Shown piece by piece: positions 19,701-31,106 of a stretch of 64,000 bases of DNA. Below the pieces are notes generated by a model. That model was not told where the DNA came from. It searched no databases and worked only from the letters and a program-made list of their open reading frames with translations. Within the stretch, counting starts at the first letter, position 1. Each line of letters starts with the position of its first letter. Origin of the DNA: Styela clava (Eukaryota > Chordata > Ascidiacea > Stolidobranchia > Styelidae); NCBI RefSeq assembly GCF_964204865.1, contig NC_135261.1, positions 11,222,001 through 11,286,000 on the forward strand, read 5' to 3'. A program made the translations under genes and the position numbers.

Positions 19701-22700
19701 TTAGAATGATTGATGCATTTATTATATGATTAGGACAAGTAGGGCAAAACAAAATATTTTTTATTATATCCCACGAAAGGAATATGCGGTACGGTAACCT
19801 GCTAGTACTGAACCTGTAGGCATGATATTCGATGGACCTTTGACCCCGAAGAAAATTTTTGTATACTTTACCATTGTAAATTCCTGGTGCTCATTTTAGA
19901 GGTGGCTTTGCGAGTTGAAGCCTATAAACTGGGGTATATGTTCCACGTCATCATTTTGATTCAAAACATTCAACAACCTATTTTTCAACAGTACCGGTAG
20001 AGAAGTTTAGCCTAGTCTATCACAGCTATTTCTAGACTAATTTTTAATTCCGGCAATTAAGCTACGACGCCAAAGCAAATAGAATGATCATTGAGTTCTT
20101 TGAATTCCCGAAACACAACCCAAAACTAACAAATAGCATGCAAAAACGAGGTAGTGTTTACAAACATGCCTGAAAATCTTTCCGAGTGACAAGTGTCTGA
20201 GCGTTTGCGAAAAAGTCCATTGTTACGTCACTTTTCGCGTCTTGCTGATTAGCCCATGTTACGGAATAAACAAGGAAGTAGATGATCGGGGAAAGGTCCA
20301 TCGCGGAATTACTTACATTTATGTGTTTGACATGTTTTGCGTATAGAAAAACAGAGAAAAAGATTCAACTTTTTAAGTTTAATGCTTTTATTGTGAAAAA
20401 CCGGATGTGGCCCGGACTCGCTAAGGCTTCGTCTCGGCGGCCCCCAGGTAAATTGAGTTTGAGACCCCTTCTTAAGACCCAATGCCAGAGTCAAACATAG
20501 GCAATCTTGTTCAAGTTTAGAAACTTATAAAACTGAATGTTCATGAAATAAATATTTAGTTTTAAAAATATGCAATGATGTGTAAACTGTGGGATGCATT
20601 CGAAGCAGGACTATCGTTAAAATGACACATCTGTCACCAATTCAAGTTTCTGGTATTTTTGGATGTGAAGCGGGAAAAAACCGTTTTGCTGTAAAGTTTA
20701 AAAAGTTAATGTTTACCATTTGTGTGAGCGACTTTATTATCGATATCATTCAAATATAGGTTGGACACTCTCTGGTTTATACAAAAAACTTTTCTGAATC
20801 GATCATTGCCTGGTTAAAACAACCAACTAATCTTCCGAGTAGATTTTAATCATATCTTGATATATACTTCATACACTATGAAATCTAATGCAGCTTCACT
20901 CATTTTTATAGTTAAGGTAGATCCATGGGCAGATTTACCCCCAACGACCTATTCCATGGATGATTGGAAAAAAATATATGCTAATAATCAGAGCAGCGAT
21001 GTATATATGAAGTATTTCTGGGAGAATTTTGATAAAGAGAAATATTCAATTTGGAGAGGTGAGTTTTAGATTGGATTGCAAACATAACCATTTAGAGCAG
21101 TGGTCAGCAAACTTTTGCACTACAGGGCCCAATATGCATATTGATGGGGGCAGGGAACGTTAATTTCGGCCTTAAAATTATGACGGTAATTACAACTAGC
21201 AGTAGGCACATTCTGGAGTAAACGACGTACAACGGGATTCGCTTACGCTAATTACTACAAACATGCTGAAAAACAGTCATTGTTATGACATACATCTGGG
21301 CCCAGATAATAATAAAATTAACAGCCATTTTTTTTCATGCATCAAAATTGAGCTCGTACATGGGCCACAAGACATTGCTTTGGGCCGCAGTTGCCGACCA
21401 CGGATTCAAGAGTATGGCAAAATTTCGACCTGTATTATAAATTGAAATAGGGGCTTCTGTGCTGCCATGAGGACATTATGACATTCAAGTTCAATATGCT
21501 ATCGGTCTTTGTATATTAGAGATCTTGTGTAACATTTGCGTATTTAAACAGAAAAATGATTAATATCAAACACCTAGAAAAAATCTGATGCCAACCTGTA
21601 CAATAGAGGAAAATTATGAAATAAGATTCAATAAACTCGAAGGTCGCGAATAGATTTTTCAGGTGCAGGTTTTATCCAGAGGCCCTATGTTATTGATTGC
21701 GACAAAATAATCTTGATTTGCACGATTCTTGCAGCAATTTGTGAACATTACCGGTAATTCTGGTGCATACGTAATTTCAGGAATTGTTATATTTACCTGA
21801 TATTTTCAATTCCAGGCAATTACAAATATAATGATGATTTTAGAATGGAATTCTTGGCCAGTAATTATGCCCAGGGCGTTACTCAGCGTCTGTCAAAGTT
21901 GGAGAAACATGCTTTTGCAATTTTTGTTGTTTATGGGAAGGAAGTAGATGGGGCTAAGAAGTTTAAGCTTGATGCTGTATGGTTTTGGAGGGTGAGCATA
22001 CTTTTTTATTACATTGTTAGTTGTCAAATAGGACTGGTATTAGGAAGGGTTTCATCGTAACATAATGATCTATGAGAGAAAACTTGGAACTATTGAACAA
22101 ATACTGTAGATCAGGGGTCTGGAACCCTTTTGGTCAAGAGAGCCATAAAAGGTACGTATTTTCAGCTACATTTCCGTGCGAGTCATAGTATTCTTCACTT
22201 AATAAGGCCTGAAATTTTTAATCAAATGTCAACACATACAATGTCAATATACATTTAATGTGACTTCTGATACTGCATATTGTCGCTCACTCACATGCAG
22301 TCGTTCGTTGAAATCTACGATACTCATCACCCTTTTTTCGTTTAGTCATCTCCGTAGTATTTTGAAAACTAGATTTGCTTGTCCGATTTAAATATGACAA
22401 ATACTGTAACTAGTACAGTAATGAACTAGTAATAAAAAGCTTTACTCTATCGCTTTGTGATGTCACGAAATATGTTCCAGAATCCCCTAGTTCTGTCACA
22501 ATGCCTGTCTGGTGATTCTCTTAGCTAACATAGATGAATTTGGTTATAAAAGAGTTTGAAATATCGTAACAATAGTGTGCTTAGCCTTAGAATACTAGAT
22601 TTTTCTGGGAGCCTTACGCTGTCATCAAAAGAGTCATATATGGCTCGCGAGCCATGAGTTCCCGACGTCTGCTGTAGATTGTAGGTGGTTGTCGGATATG

Positions 22701-22894
22701 CAAATGTATTATGTATTCGTTTTCAGGGCCAAGACTTGGTTTTCAAGCGTAATGTAGATTGGCAGACAGATTATGAATCTTTTGACTGGGAAAAACTTGA
22801 TTCTGAAAAGGAAGGCACGAAAGAATTGGTGAAAACTGTTTGGAGTTGCGAAACGCTAGATGGCTGGAGTTATTGCGACTCGAAAAAATTTTAA
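13761..22894 (+). CDS. EEF1G: Elongation factor 1-gamma, complete nine-exon gene
   Basis: eEF1G is the GST-like scaffold subunit of the eEF1B complex, which recharges eEF1A with GTP in the cytosol. Exons: 13761-13919, 14999-15100, 15927-16022, 17754-17941, 18507-18622, 18990-19094, 20912-21058, 21816-21991, 22727-22894. All phases agree and they sum to 419 codons including stop, giving 418 aa (human about 437). Residues 1 to about 215 are the GST-like part: [70 protein letters not shown]. Exon 6 is a Lys/Pro-rich linker ([16 protein letters not shown]). About 260-418 is the conserved EF1G C-terminal domain ([52 protein letters not shown]). The start is chosen because MSGTLYT aligns with the family N-terminus; the frame is open upstream but unlike the family. 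A pyrimidine run (CTCCTTTTTTG near 13646) could be a TOP element, untested. Introns are loaded with repeats. Confidence 0.96.
14058..14694. repeat. Compound palindromic element in eEF1G intron 1
   Basis: The left arm (about 14060-14230: GGGTCTCGTGTAGTTTC, AACCCCCACCTGAC, TGTCACAGTGACGTAAT) recurs inverted on the right (about 14525-14694: GTCACTGTGACGTAAT, CAGTCAGGTGGGGGTTAG, GAAACTATACCAGACCC). A third inverted copy of the outer part sits between them (about 14385-14503: GTCAGGTGAGGGTTAGGAT, GAAACTACACGAGACCC). It looks like a palindromic MITE that received, or duplicated, an extra end. No code. Confidence 0.75.
15405..15775 (-). repeat. tRNA-derived SINE, copy in eEF1G intron 2
   Basis: Read on the minus strand the element starts GGCTCGGCAGTGTGGCAC, has a tRNA-like A box and, about 70 bp on, the B box GGTTCGAATCC, then a family-specific body (CCGCCGTAGGGTGG, AACCATTGGTCAATTACGGC). 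Related copies lie at about 31720-31860, 47385-47690, 51430-51595, 54885-55205 and 60900-61220. A second partial head with GGGTTCGAACCTGC is at about 15795-15860. Not a functional tRNA: the cloverleaf is not intact. Confidence 0.75.
16382..17700. mobile_element. Probable degenerate hAT-type element in eEF1G intron 3 (right end uncertain)
   Basis: TAGGGGTGGGCAAAATCG at 16382 is a typical TAG-type hAT end followed by repeated GAATCGAAT/GAATAACGAATATT motifs. Similar motifs (ATTCGAATATTGATCG) reappear before 17695 and may be the right subterminal region, but no clean terminal repeat or duplication closes it. Short frames inside are not coding. Confidence 0.45.
19591..20470. mobile_element. Non-autonomous hAT element (880 bp) in eEF1G intron 6
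   Basis: Left end CAGGGGTCTCTAACTCGCGG and right end GTTTGAGACCCCTT are inverted repeats. The flanks CTTTAGAC (19583-19590) and CTTAAGAC (20471-20478) match 7 of 8. The internal sequence is shared, in opposite orientation, with the element at about 27849-28750 (for example AACGAGGTAGTGTTTACAAA against its reverse complement there). Confidence 0.88.
21098..21402. mobile_element. Small hAT-type MITE in eEF1G intron 7
   Basis: CAGTGGTCAGCAAACTTT at the left faces GCAGTTGCCGACCACG at the right; both subterminal regions carry GGGCC motifs (GGGCCC, GGGCCGC). Flanking octamers agree poorly, so the exact edges are approximate. Confidence 0.65.
22112..22671. mobile_element. Non-autonomous hAT element (560 bp) in eEF1G intron 8
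   Basis: Ends CAGGGGTCTGGAACCC and (reverse complement) CAGACGTCGGGAACTC, each followed by a GAGAGCC or GCGAGCC motif. It is flanked by the perfect 8-bp duplication CTGTAGAT at 22104-22111 and 22672-22679. It ends about 55 bp before the acceptor of the last eEF1G exon. Confidence 0.9.
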
Positions 22895-23262
22895 GGGGTT
22901 TGGGGGAATGGGAATAGTAACCCATGAATCGTATTGCTGCATCTTGTTACAGATTTCTTGCTGTCATATACACTTGGATGATGTTATTAAGTTACGTTCC
23001 TGATATTTATTTCAAATATTGTGACTTGTTCAATTTCGGTTCCAAACAAAACTGCAGCGTGCAAATCTTTTGATTGTGTTTTAGTTTAGGGTTAAGTTTA
23101 AGGTTCTTTAGGTGTGGGGTTGCATGGCAGGTTCGTTGTCATCCTGGATAGAGTTTTTTTTGTCAAGAGCAGAAATTAACTTTTTGCCTTTAAATTCTAC
23201 CAAGCCTGCTTTGTTTGGATGACTTGGGTATCAGTTATCTCTGGATGTTCTCCCATTGCCCC

Positions 23263-23268
23263 AATAAA
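23263..23268 (+). terminator. Candidate poly(A) signal of eEF1G
   Basis: This is the first clear AATAAA after the stop codon, about 370 bp downstream. The stretch between looks like an ordinary AT-rich 3' UTR with no open frame of note. Confidence 0.5.
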
Positions 23269-23771
23269 TGCTCAGTAGGTTAACAGACCTGATGGTTCTT
23301 GTTCATAACCGGGAGTTGGCTTGAAGGAGGTCTCTGCAGACTAGTAGAAGAGATCTCGCTTTGAGATCTTCTCAATATTCACTTCAATTAATGCTATTTC
23401 TATTCATTAACTAACTTATCAATCTTAACAAAACTAAATACTCCCAATGAAATCAAAACAAGCCCACAATAAAATTAACAAATACGGTATAATAAGAATA
23501 TTTGTTCCAAGTAAATTCAAACTTCTCATCAAGTTTCAGGAGTATCGCAGTGAACATGCGATAAAATTTGGGCACTCCAGAAGTAAGTGCAACTAATTTT
23601 GTTCTCCCACTTTGAATCAATGTGCTACGGGGCTGAAGCCCATGGGTAGGGATGGGCAATGTAGAATAATTTACTATTCTAGAATAGTTAAATCGAATCC
23701 AGAATACCGAATCCTATTCCATTTTCATACTTATTCAAAAAGTGGGAATTTCCACAATGCTGGATTTAGAT

Positions 23772-25229
23772 CAGGGGTGACGAACCCATTTGCTGTCGCG
23801 GGCCACTTTATCAGTCACCGTGAGTGAGCGGGCCGCACAATTTTTAGTCGTACTACCGTAGGATACCTGTTGATTTCCATCTACAAAACGAAAAAAGGCA
23901 TCCATACAGCTGATATTATTCAATTATATAATGCAATATAAACGCTCGGCTCGGATGTTCGAGATCCGAATTTCTATTCGAATACCACAGCATTTTTAAC
24001 ACGAAAGTTTGAGTCTACTACCTGCGTGTTGATGCAAAATCAATTTTTAATGTACTGATTGGAATAAATTGTAGTCTTTGATATTTTATAGCAGATCTAG
24101 GGATTTCTCGGACGTTGATATAAATATTTAGTGATAGAGACAGTCAGTGATCCAAGAACATCATATTTGTATAACTAATTCGTAACATCGCAAAAATATG
24201 AATCAAAACTAAATATAATCTGGCAGTTGGAAACACTTTTTATGGCCGTGGATTGATGTGATATTTCATTATAGTAATGTTCTTAATTTGTAGACGCAGC
24301 CGCAAGTGGGCTCTTTCCACGAGTGACCTGCCTAATTGCGTCGACAGTTGCCAAAAAATTTAAGGATTCGTTACGATTTACCCTCCCTCTCAATGATAAT
24401 ATCAACCTACGCATAATAGAATCTTTATTCATGACATTTTGTGTCGCGTTAATATGCAAAATTCCAGTTGATAATGCCTCAGAAAAGTATTTCGGGATCC
24501 TTTGTACAATGATTCCTTATAAAAAATCACCGCCTCCGCTCAAAATTGAATGTAAATTATAAATAATTCAATTACATTTTTAGCGTGGGTGGGGGCTAAG
24601 AATCCAGATTGCGTCGGAAATTCAAAACCTCAAATCTTTCCTAACCGAACCGCAACTGGATAGTTACTAACTTGTTATTTCAGAATGTAGTGTTTTTTTT
24701 TTAATTTCACATTTTTGCATTAGTGATGGAGGCTTTGTAAAAAAGATCCGTATTTCGCAGGCCTTCGAATACAAAAATTGTAAACGAATCCCTCTAATTA
24801 CGATTAACTGATTTTTAAAACGTAGGCATTTTTTTGAGATCTACGATTGTTTTAATCATTGAGCAGAAGTTAAAAACTTTTTATTACTTTCAAATATCAC
24901 GTGTATCGTGCACAAAAATATCACATTTTCATAAAGTGAGATTACTCCTTCTCTGTTAATTAAACCGTATGCGTTTGCCGATAAGAGAGCGTAACCATGC
25001 TACGACAATGGTCATTTTGATCCATTGTTAGAGGTATCGATGATCCAAAAAAATAGATGTGTTGGAAATAGTGTTGTTGCCAGTAATATGAATACGGTAA
25101 CACTTGCACTTCGTTCTCTCTGTACAGTTCTTGGAGGTTTGTGACTTTACGCCAAACATACACTGAATTGTCTGAATGCTTCGTGGGCCGCACGAAAGTC
25201 CTTGGCGGGCCGCAGGTTCGTCATCTCTG
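23772..25229. mobile_element. Nested non-autonomous hAT element (1458 bp)
   Basis: Left end CAGGGGTGACGAACCC with CGCGGGCCAC behind it; right end GGCGGGCCGCAGGTTCGTCA then TCTCTG. The duplication ATTTAGAT is perfect at 23764-23771 and 25230-25237. It interrupts the larger element at 23650-26836 and is therefore younger than it. No intact coding frame. Confidence 0.9.
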
Positions 25230-25687
25230 ATTTAGATGTTAAAAAGTTTTAAATGTATAACTACAAATGTATTATTTATTTGGAAATGTCCTGAGCATTG
25301 GATTTCATTTGATACTAAACAGGCATTTCCCATGACAATAAAACTTATTATAGGATTATTATTTTTTTTTGCCTTCAATTTGTTCCAAATGTATGTAATC
25401 CCTAAATACTGAAATGGTAAATTAAGACACGCTTTACACACTATAATAGTAAGCGGTTAAATACAAAAACATATATGAAACGGCGTTAAATCATTTTTAA
25501 TGTTAGTCTGCCGAGTGTACTAACTAAAACATACCCCCTGAGAATTAGATGCAGGACCAGCGTGTGGCCACTGCAACCTATGCGGCCGTTGTAAAATATT
25601 AAATGTAACCACTATCAATTAAAATCAACTTTTTATTCTGTGCGAGCAAGACTCGTAAAACCAAGTTCGCGTAAACGCGATTTCGTA

Positions 25688-26279
25688 CTTGGTTATTAGG
25701 TAATAACATTTAAAGACTAATTCCTTTTCTATGATTATCATTACATACTTTATCTACCCAGACTTGGCCGTGCATAAACTCAATACGTCACTATCTTCGC
25801 CAGATGCGGCAACTTTTTTTAAATTTATCGGCGACTAAAATACTACAGACACTTGATCAGACGTGCGTCTATCTTGAACGATAGGGAAGGACCGAAAAAT
25901 AGGTAATCTTTTGAGAGTGAAATTCAAATGTGACAGATTTTCACGTATTGCAATAACATTGTATTTCGGAAAACGGTGTACTTAGTTATTAGGTAATAAC
26001 ATCTAAAGACTAATTCATTTTCTATGATTATCGTTACATATCAATATCTACACAGACTTGGCCCTAATTAAACTCAATACGTCACTATCTTCGCCAGATG
26101 CGGCAACTTTTTTTTAAATTTACCAGCGACAAAATTACTGCAGACACTCGATCAAAACGTGCGTCTATCTTGAACGATAGAAACGGACCGAAACAAATGT
26201 AATGTTTTGAGAGTGGAGTTTGAATGTAACAGATTTTCGCGTATTGCGATATAACTTTGTATTTCTGAAAATGGTGTAA
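25688..26279 (+). repeat. Two-unit tandem repeat, period 293 bp
   Basis: Unit 1 (25688-25980) and unit 2 (25981-26279) align along their whole length: GGTTATTAGGTAATAACAT against AGTTATTAGGTAATAACAT, then CAATACGTCACTATCTTCGC, CAGATGCGGCAACTTTTTTT and GTGCGTCTATCTTGAACGAT in both. Scattered substitutions separate them, so the duplication is not recent. Confidence 0.9.
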
Positions 26280-26844
26280 TAAATTATTCGTAAATAATAT
26301 TTGATCTAAATCAATCGCAAGCAATGCTATAACATTTAACGCCTGGCTTTTGGTTTACATGCATCTTTTTTTGGTAAAACTCGCAGGTCTCGAGATATCT
26401 TGATGTAAAATGAAGCAAGGCACGTCTGTAATCAATTGAAGATTGTTGCAATCAGATTATCGGAATATTGCTAGTAAGTCGACACAAATAATTATTATTA
26501 TTATACGTTAGCTATATAGCAAATCAGTAGAACGCAAAAACGGTGCAATAACGAGTCTTCGTCGTGAGGTGTACTTCGCCGACTTCTTGTTCTGAATATG
26601 CAGATTGAGATTACAGTGTTTTATGTTTACCGATTTTACGAGCAGACGCAAGTTATGTTAAGCGAGAGAGATTTCCACTCGAGAAAAAACGCTCGTGAGA
26701 TTTCGACGCGAGAAAAAACGCTCGTCTTTAATTGATAAATTAGAAACTCGAAATACAAAAATTGACGCTTGGCGCCGGAGAGGCGGAAACTTTGGGATTC
26801 GAATCCTCCGGATTCGGTATTCTATATTGCCCATCCATGGGTAG

Positions 26845-26940
26845 GGATTATGTAGCCAAGTCCCCGAACTCGTAGTAGAACTAAAATAGGAATAAAATTA
26901 TGGCCTAACCTTAACTTGGTACACATGCTATGGGAGTACC
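26845..26940 (+). repeat. Truncated copy of the GGTACTCCCG palindromic MITE
   Basis: It matches the right half of the family: CCCCGAACTCGTAGTAGAAC, AAATTATGGCCTAACC, TTGGTACACATGCTATGG, GAGTACC. The left half is missing, and the fragment abuts the target duplication of the composite element on its left. Confidence 0.7.
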
Positions 26941-27070
26941 TTTTTCAAAGTTCAAAGGCTAGTCATTCACTAGCGCTTGGACACGGAGAATATAAATAAA
27001 TTTAACCTTCAACGATCAAGCGGTTCCTATAATGTGGGCAATTTTAGGAACTTACATTAGCTAGTAACTA

Positions 27071-27329
27071 GCTAGGTGGTCCAAAATTGGCAGCTCCGTG
27101 GGCCACAAAGTTACTTTTGCTTTGTTCGCGGGCCACAATAGGGCCAAAAACTTCGCTCGTTTGACTTAGCTAGTTGCCTCAGCAAGATAACACTAGTCAA
27201 TTCAGTGACATTAGTGATGCAACAATATGTCATGATATTTTTTGATTCCTCTCTGAATGCGCCGCGGGCCACAGATAATGAAGCGGCGGGCCACATATGG
27301 CCCACGGGCCTGGTTTGGAGCAACCTGAG
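27071..27329. mobile_element. Small hAT-type element remnant
   Basis: TAGGTGGTCCAAAATTGGC with CCGTGGGCCAC at the left faces GGCCCACGGGCCTGGTTTGG AGCAACCTG at the right. Repeated GGGCCAC motifs lie inside. A clean target duplication was not found. Confidence 0.55.
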
Positions 27330-27848
27330 GTAGTTCATTGAGATAAGTTGCAAGAAATATATTAATTTCAAATATCCGACTACCGTACTCAAGGCCTAAA
27401 ACGTGCATTCGACACCTCCAAAACGTCGGAACAGAAGATCACTGTGACGTTCACTATCTGCAGCGTAACAATAGCGAGACAATGCTCATTTTCAACCAGT
27501 ATAAAGGTGTCGATGCTGCGGATGTTACCGGTTAGGGATGGGCCGGGACTCGGATTCGAATCGAATCCAGGCATTTTTCTAACTCGGATTTTATTTCGAG
27601 TCTACGTCATTTTTACCGAGTCCATAATCAATTCTGTTTTTTACTAATTTACGCCTATGTTTGTACTTTTGCCTCTATAAATCCCACTACATACCTTCAA
27701 CTAGTTAAAATTCAAGAATGGACTACAACTACCAGTAGTTAAAATTCAAGGTTAGATCTGTAACAATATCCCTCGTGTTCATTATAAACACTCCTAAATA
27801 AAACGACGACAGATATCCAGATAATATAACGCAAGTTAAACACTATTG

Positions 27849-28750
27849 ATCGGGTCTCAAACTCAATTTAACTGGGGGCCGCGAGTCCGGGCCGCATCAG
27901 GTTTTTCACAATAAGAGCATTAAACTTAAAAAGTTAAATCCTTTTTCTCTATTTTTCTATACGCAAAACATGTCAGAAACGTATATGTAAGTAATTCCTC
28001 GATGGACCTTTCCCCGAGCATCTACTTCCTTGTTTATTCCATAACATTGGCTAATCAGCATGACGCAAAAAGTGACGTAACAATAGACTTTTTCGGAAAC
28101 GCCCAGACACTTGTCACGTCACTCAGAAAGATTTTTAGGCATGTTTGTAAACATTACCTCGTTTTTGCATGCTATTTGTCAGTTTTGGGTTGTGTTTCAG
28201 AAATTCAAGTATGAATCAAAGAACTCAATGATCATACTGATTGCTTGGGCGTCGTAGCTCAATTGCAGTAATCAAAAATTAGTCTAGAAATAGCTGTGAT
28301 AGACTAGGCTAAACTTCTCTACCGGTACTGTTGAAAATCAGGTTGTTGAATGTTTTAAATCAAAACGATGACGTGAAACATAGACCCCAGTTTATATGCT
28401 TCATATAGACAAGTTTATAGACTTGCGAAGCCACCTCTACAATAAACACCAAGAATTTGTAATGGTAAAGTATAAGAAAATTTTCTTCGGGATCAAAGGT
28501 CCATCGAATATCATGCCTACAGGTACGGTACTAGTAGGTTACCGTTCCGCATATGCCTTTCGGGGGTTAGATTATAAAATATTTTGTTTTGCTCTACTTG
28601 TCCTGATCATATATTAAATGCATCAATCATTCTAACTAAGCTGAGTGACTTAGGCTAGGGGCCGCACTAACATTAAACTTTTATACCAAGGTGGGGGCCG
28701 CAAACTATCGTCCTGCGGGCCGCAATTGGCCCGCGGGTTTGAGACCCCTG
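27849..28750. mobile_element. Nested hAT copy, inverted relative to 19591-20470
   Basis: Right end GGCCCGCGGGTTTGAGACCC CTG; left end CGGGTCTCAAACTC. The body is the reverse complement of the 19591-20470 element (shared TTTGTAAACATTACCTCGTT, TTGTTTATTCCATAACATTG and others). I could not recognise the target duplication, so its left edge is approximate. Confidence 0.8.
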
Positions 28751-29327
28751 GTTTATAGCAATGAACTCTTAACTCTTTTTGAGACTTACTGTGAATCTGA
28801 TTGTCATATCAGCTATTTTATGTATTTATTGTGTTATTTTTGTTTTGCTTATGTTTATTTGTTGTGTTGTTTTTATATGGACCACAGCGGTCTGGAGTAA
28901 TAAACGAATTGAATTGAATGATGTTGCGCCAGTCGCTTTCAAACTATCTATCCTTTTTGGTATACACGCGTGGTACACAATAAAATATGTGTTATTGCAA
29001 TATTTTTAATTCGCGTAAAAATGAAACATGCTCTGGATCAACCAAATGTGGAATCTCATAAATACCTCTTTTAAATCGAGTTTATTGCGTGCAATCCAAT
29101 CGCTAAAAAGGCAATGGAAAGCATGGAGAGTTTTAAAACGTTTACATGAACTACTAAATTGCAAGCAGATGTACCACATTGTATTGACGACGAGTGGCAT
29201 TTCTCTACCATATATATGCGCACATGACATAGTAAAATTGTGAGCGCACCATGCTGTAGCATGGTCAAAAACACGTTTTTCTGCTTTTCCATTATGACGT
29301 CACGGACTCGGCAGATTCGATTCGAGT

Positions 29328-30470
29328 TAGGGTTAGTTCGGATACCTATAATTTATACTATCCGGATAACGGATATATCCGGGTATTTCGTATTTTAACT
29401 ATCCGGTTAACCGGATAGTTACTGATAATTTCAGAGAACCGATTTCACAAGATTTTTTGACTAGAAACCACCACACAGTTCTATGTTGCATGTGTCAATA
29501 AATAAAAATTTAAGCTCTGTAATCGTACAGAAGTACAGCTGGATAATATAATGAATTTTTTTTTAAATACTGTGTCCTTATTTTCTTTCCTTCGACTGCT
29601 ACGTTATTTTCTCATATTCAAATCCTATGTAAAAATTTATCTTATTCTTTTTTTTATGTTAAATTTTTTGGAAGTTTCTTTTGTGTCTAGACTCCAGAGC
29701 ATAGTTTCTTTAAATTTTGACTCATACTAAATTTCGGTGTCGCAGACTCACGATGACTATTTTTTTAAGCTTTTAAGTTCAATTAGTTTAACATACACCT
29801 GACTTAGATAGAATAGATTTATTTCGGCTGGTATATTTATTGATTTGATTGATACATGGAAATTTGAAAAAAACACCAAAGTTAAAAGCAAGCACATAAC
29901 ATTTGGTCGTGTACCCAAAATTTTGAAATGCTACACAGATTACATGGAATCGGAAGTGTTGTGAAATAAGTCCTCGAAATTCAAACTGATTTACTTCATG
30001 ATGAAATGCGTTCTTTCGATACACGCAACAACTAAAAGCCACACCCGACGAAAAAGCAACAAACCCACACCCACCCAACCAATGCTATTCAACTGAATTC
30101 GTTTAAGTTAGTCTTGCTTAAACTGTACCTCCACCTCAATTCTAACTTTATAAAGCGAATGAGCTCTTCTAATAAGCGCAATAATCACATTTGTTCTGCG
30201 TGTTTTGTGATGTAATAGTGAAGTTCACTCCACCAGTCTACGGATGGCTAAAATATAGACAGATTAAGAGTGGAAAAAGTTGTTATTATATGCTCTGGGA
30301 GATGTCAGTCGCCACTCAACAAAACATAAAAATCGCTAATGCGCATATGCATTATTTTAACCGCTCTATTATCCGGTTAACCGTCACAATAATATCCGGA
30401 TATCAGATAGCAAAATAACTCTTGGTTAACCGGATATCCGGTTAACCGCTATCCGGATAATTCAACCCTA
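29328..30470. mobile_element. Nested non-autonomous hAT element (1143 bp)
   Basis: Ends TAGGGTTAGTTCGGAT and, inverted, TAGGGTTGAATTATCCGG. ATTCGAGT is duplicated perfectly at 29320-29327 and 30471-30478. Both subterminal regions are arrays of TATCCGGTTAACC-type motifs, the usual form of hAT transposase-binding repeats. Short open frames inside are not convincing genes. Confidence 0.9.
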
Positions 30471-30493
30471 ATTCGAGTCCTTGACCTATTACT

Positions 30494-31106
30494 TAGGGTG
30501 ACCATATTTCTAAACCCTAAAAGGAGAACACATTGTTTGGTAGAACCACATTTCATCTGTGTATGAGATATAAATTATAATATATCTACTAAATTCCCTA
30601 GAATTAAATATAGAAGTGACAATAGACGAAGTGACGACAATGAAATAACGCATTTTTGTTGTACTAAAAAATATGCAGGACAATCGATTGATTTGCTCTT
30701 AGACCATGAGTATTTGGCAGTTCCTTTAATCGTCGTCAACATTGCAGGGTTATTTTTTTCAATATCGTAAAACTGGGTATATTGGCGTAATTTTCTGTCC
30801 AAATTCAAATTTTCATAAATTGCGAAATACAAGGTGAAATGGCGTAAAACCTAATTGTGAAACCCAATTGCTACATGCTATCGCAATGCATTGCTTGTCA
30901 TGTATATAGTGATAATTACAAGTCTCTACTGACTTTGGAATTTTCTTGACATATCAAAAACTTTTGATATTGTAAGAGAATTTTAAATATTTAATCCCGT
31001 GAAAAAAGGAGGACATGTTGACATTTTAGAGCGTCCTTGGAGGACGCAAATTTTTTAACGAAAAAGGAGGACAAATCCTCCAAAAGGAGGACGTATGGTC
31101 ACCCTA
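30494..31106. mobile_element. Nested non-autonomous hAT element (613 bp)
   Basis: 13-bp perfect inverted ends TAGGGTGACCATA; CTATTACT is duplicated perfectly at 30486-30493 and 31107-31114. The motif AGGAGGAC occurs repeatedly near the right end and AAAAGGAGAACA near the left, probably transposase-binding repeats. Confidence 0.92.

Larger units (their letters stand above)
23650..26836. mobile_element. Composite hAT-type element interrupted by a second hAT
   Basis: GGATGGGCAATGTAGAATA at the left and TATTCTATATTGCCCATCC at the right form the outer inverted repeat, with ATGGGTAG on both sides (23642-23649 and 26837-26844). The edges could be shifted by 2-3 bp because of the shared TAGGG. It is split by the insertion at 23772-25229 and contains the tandem repeat at 25688-26279. 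Near the right end the motif GAGAAAAAACGCTCGT is present twice. No transposase frame. Confidence 0.75.
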
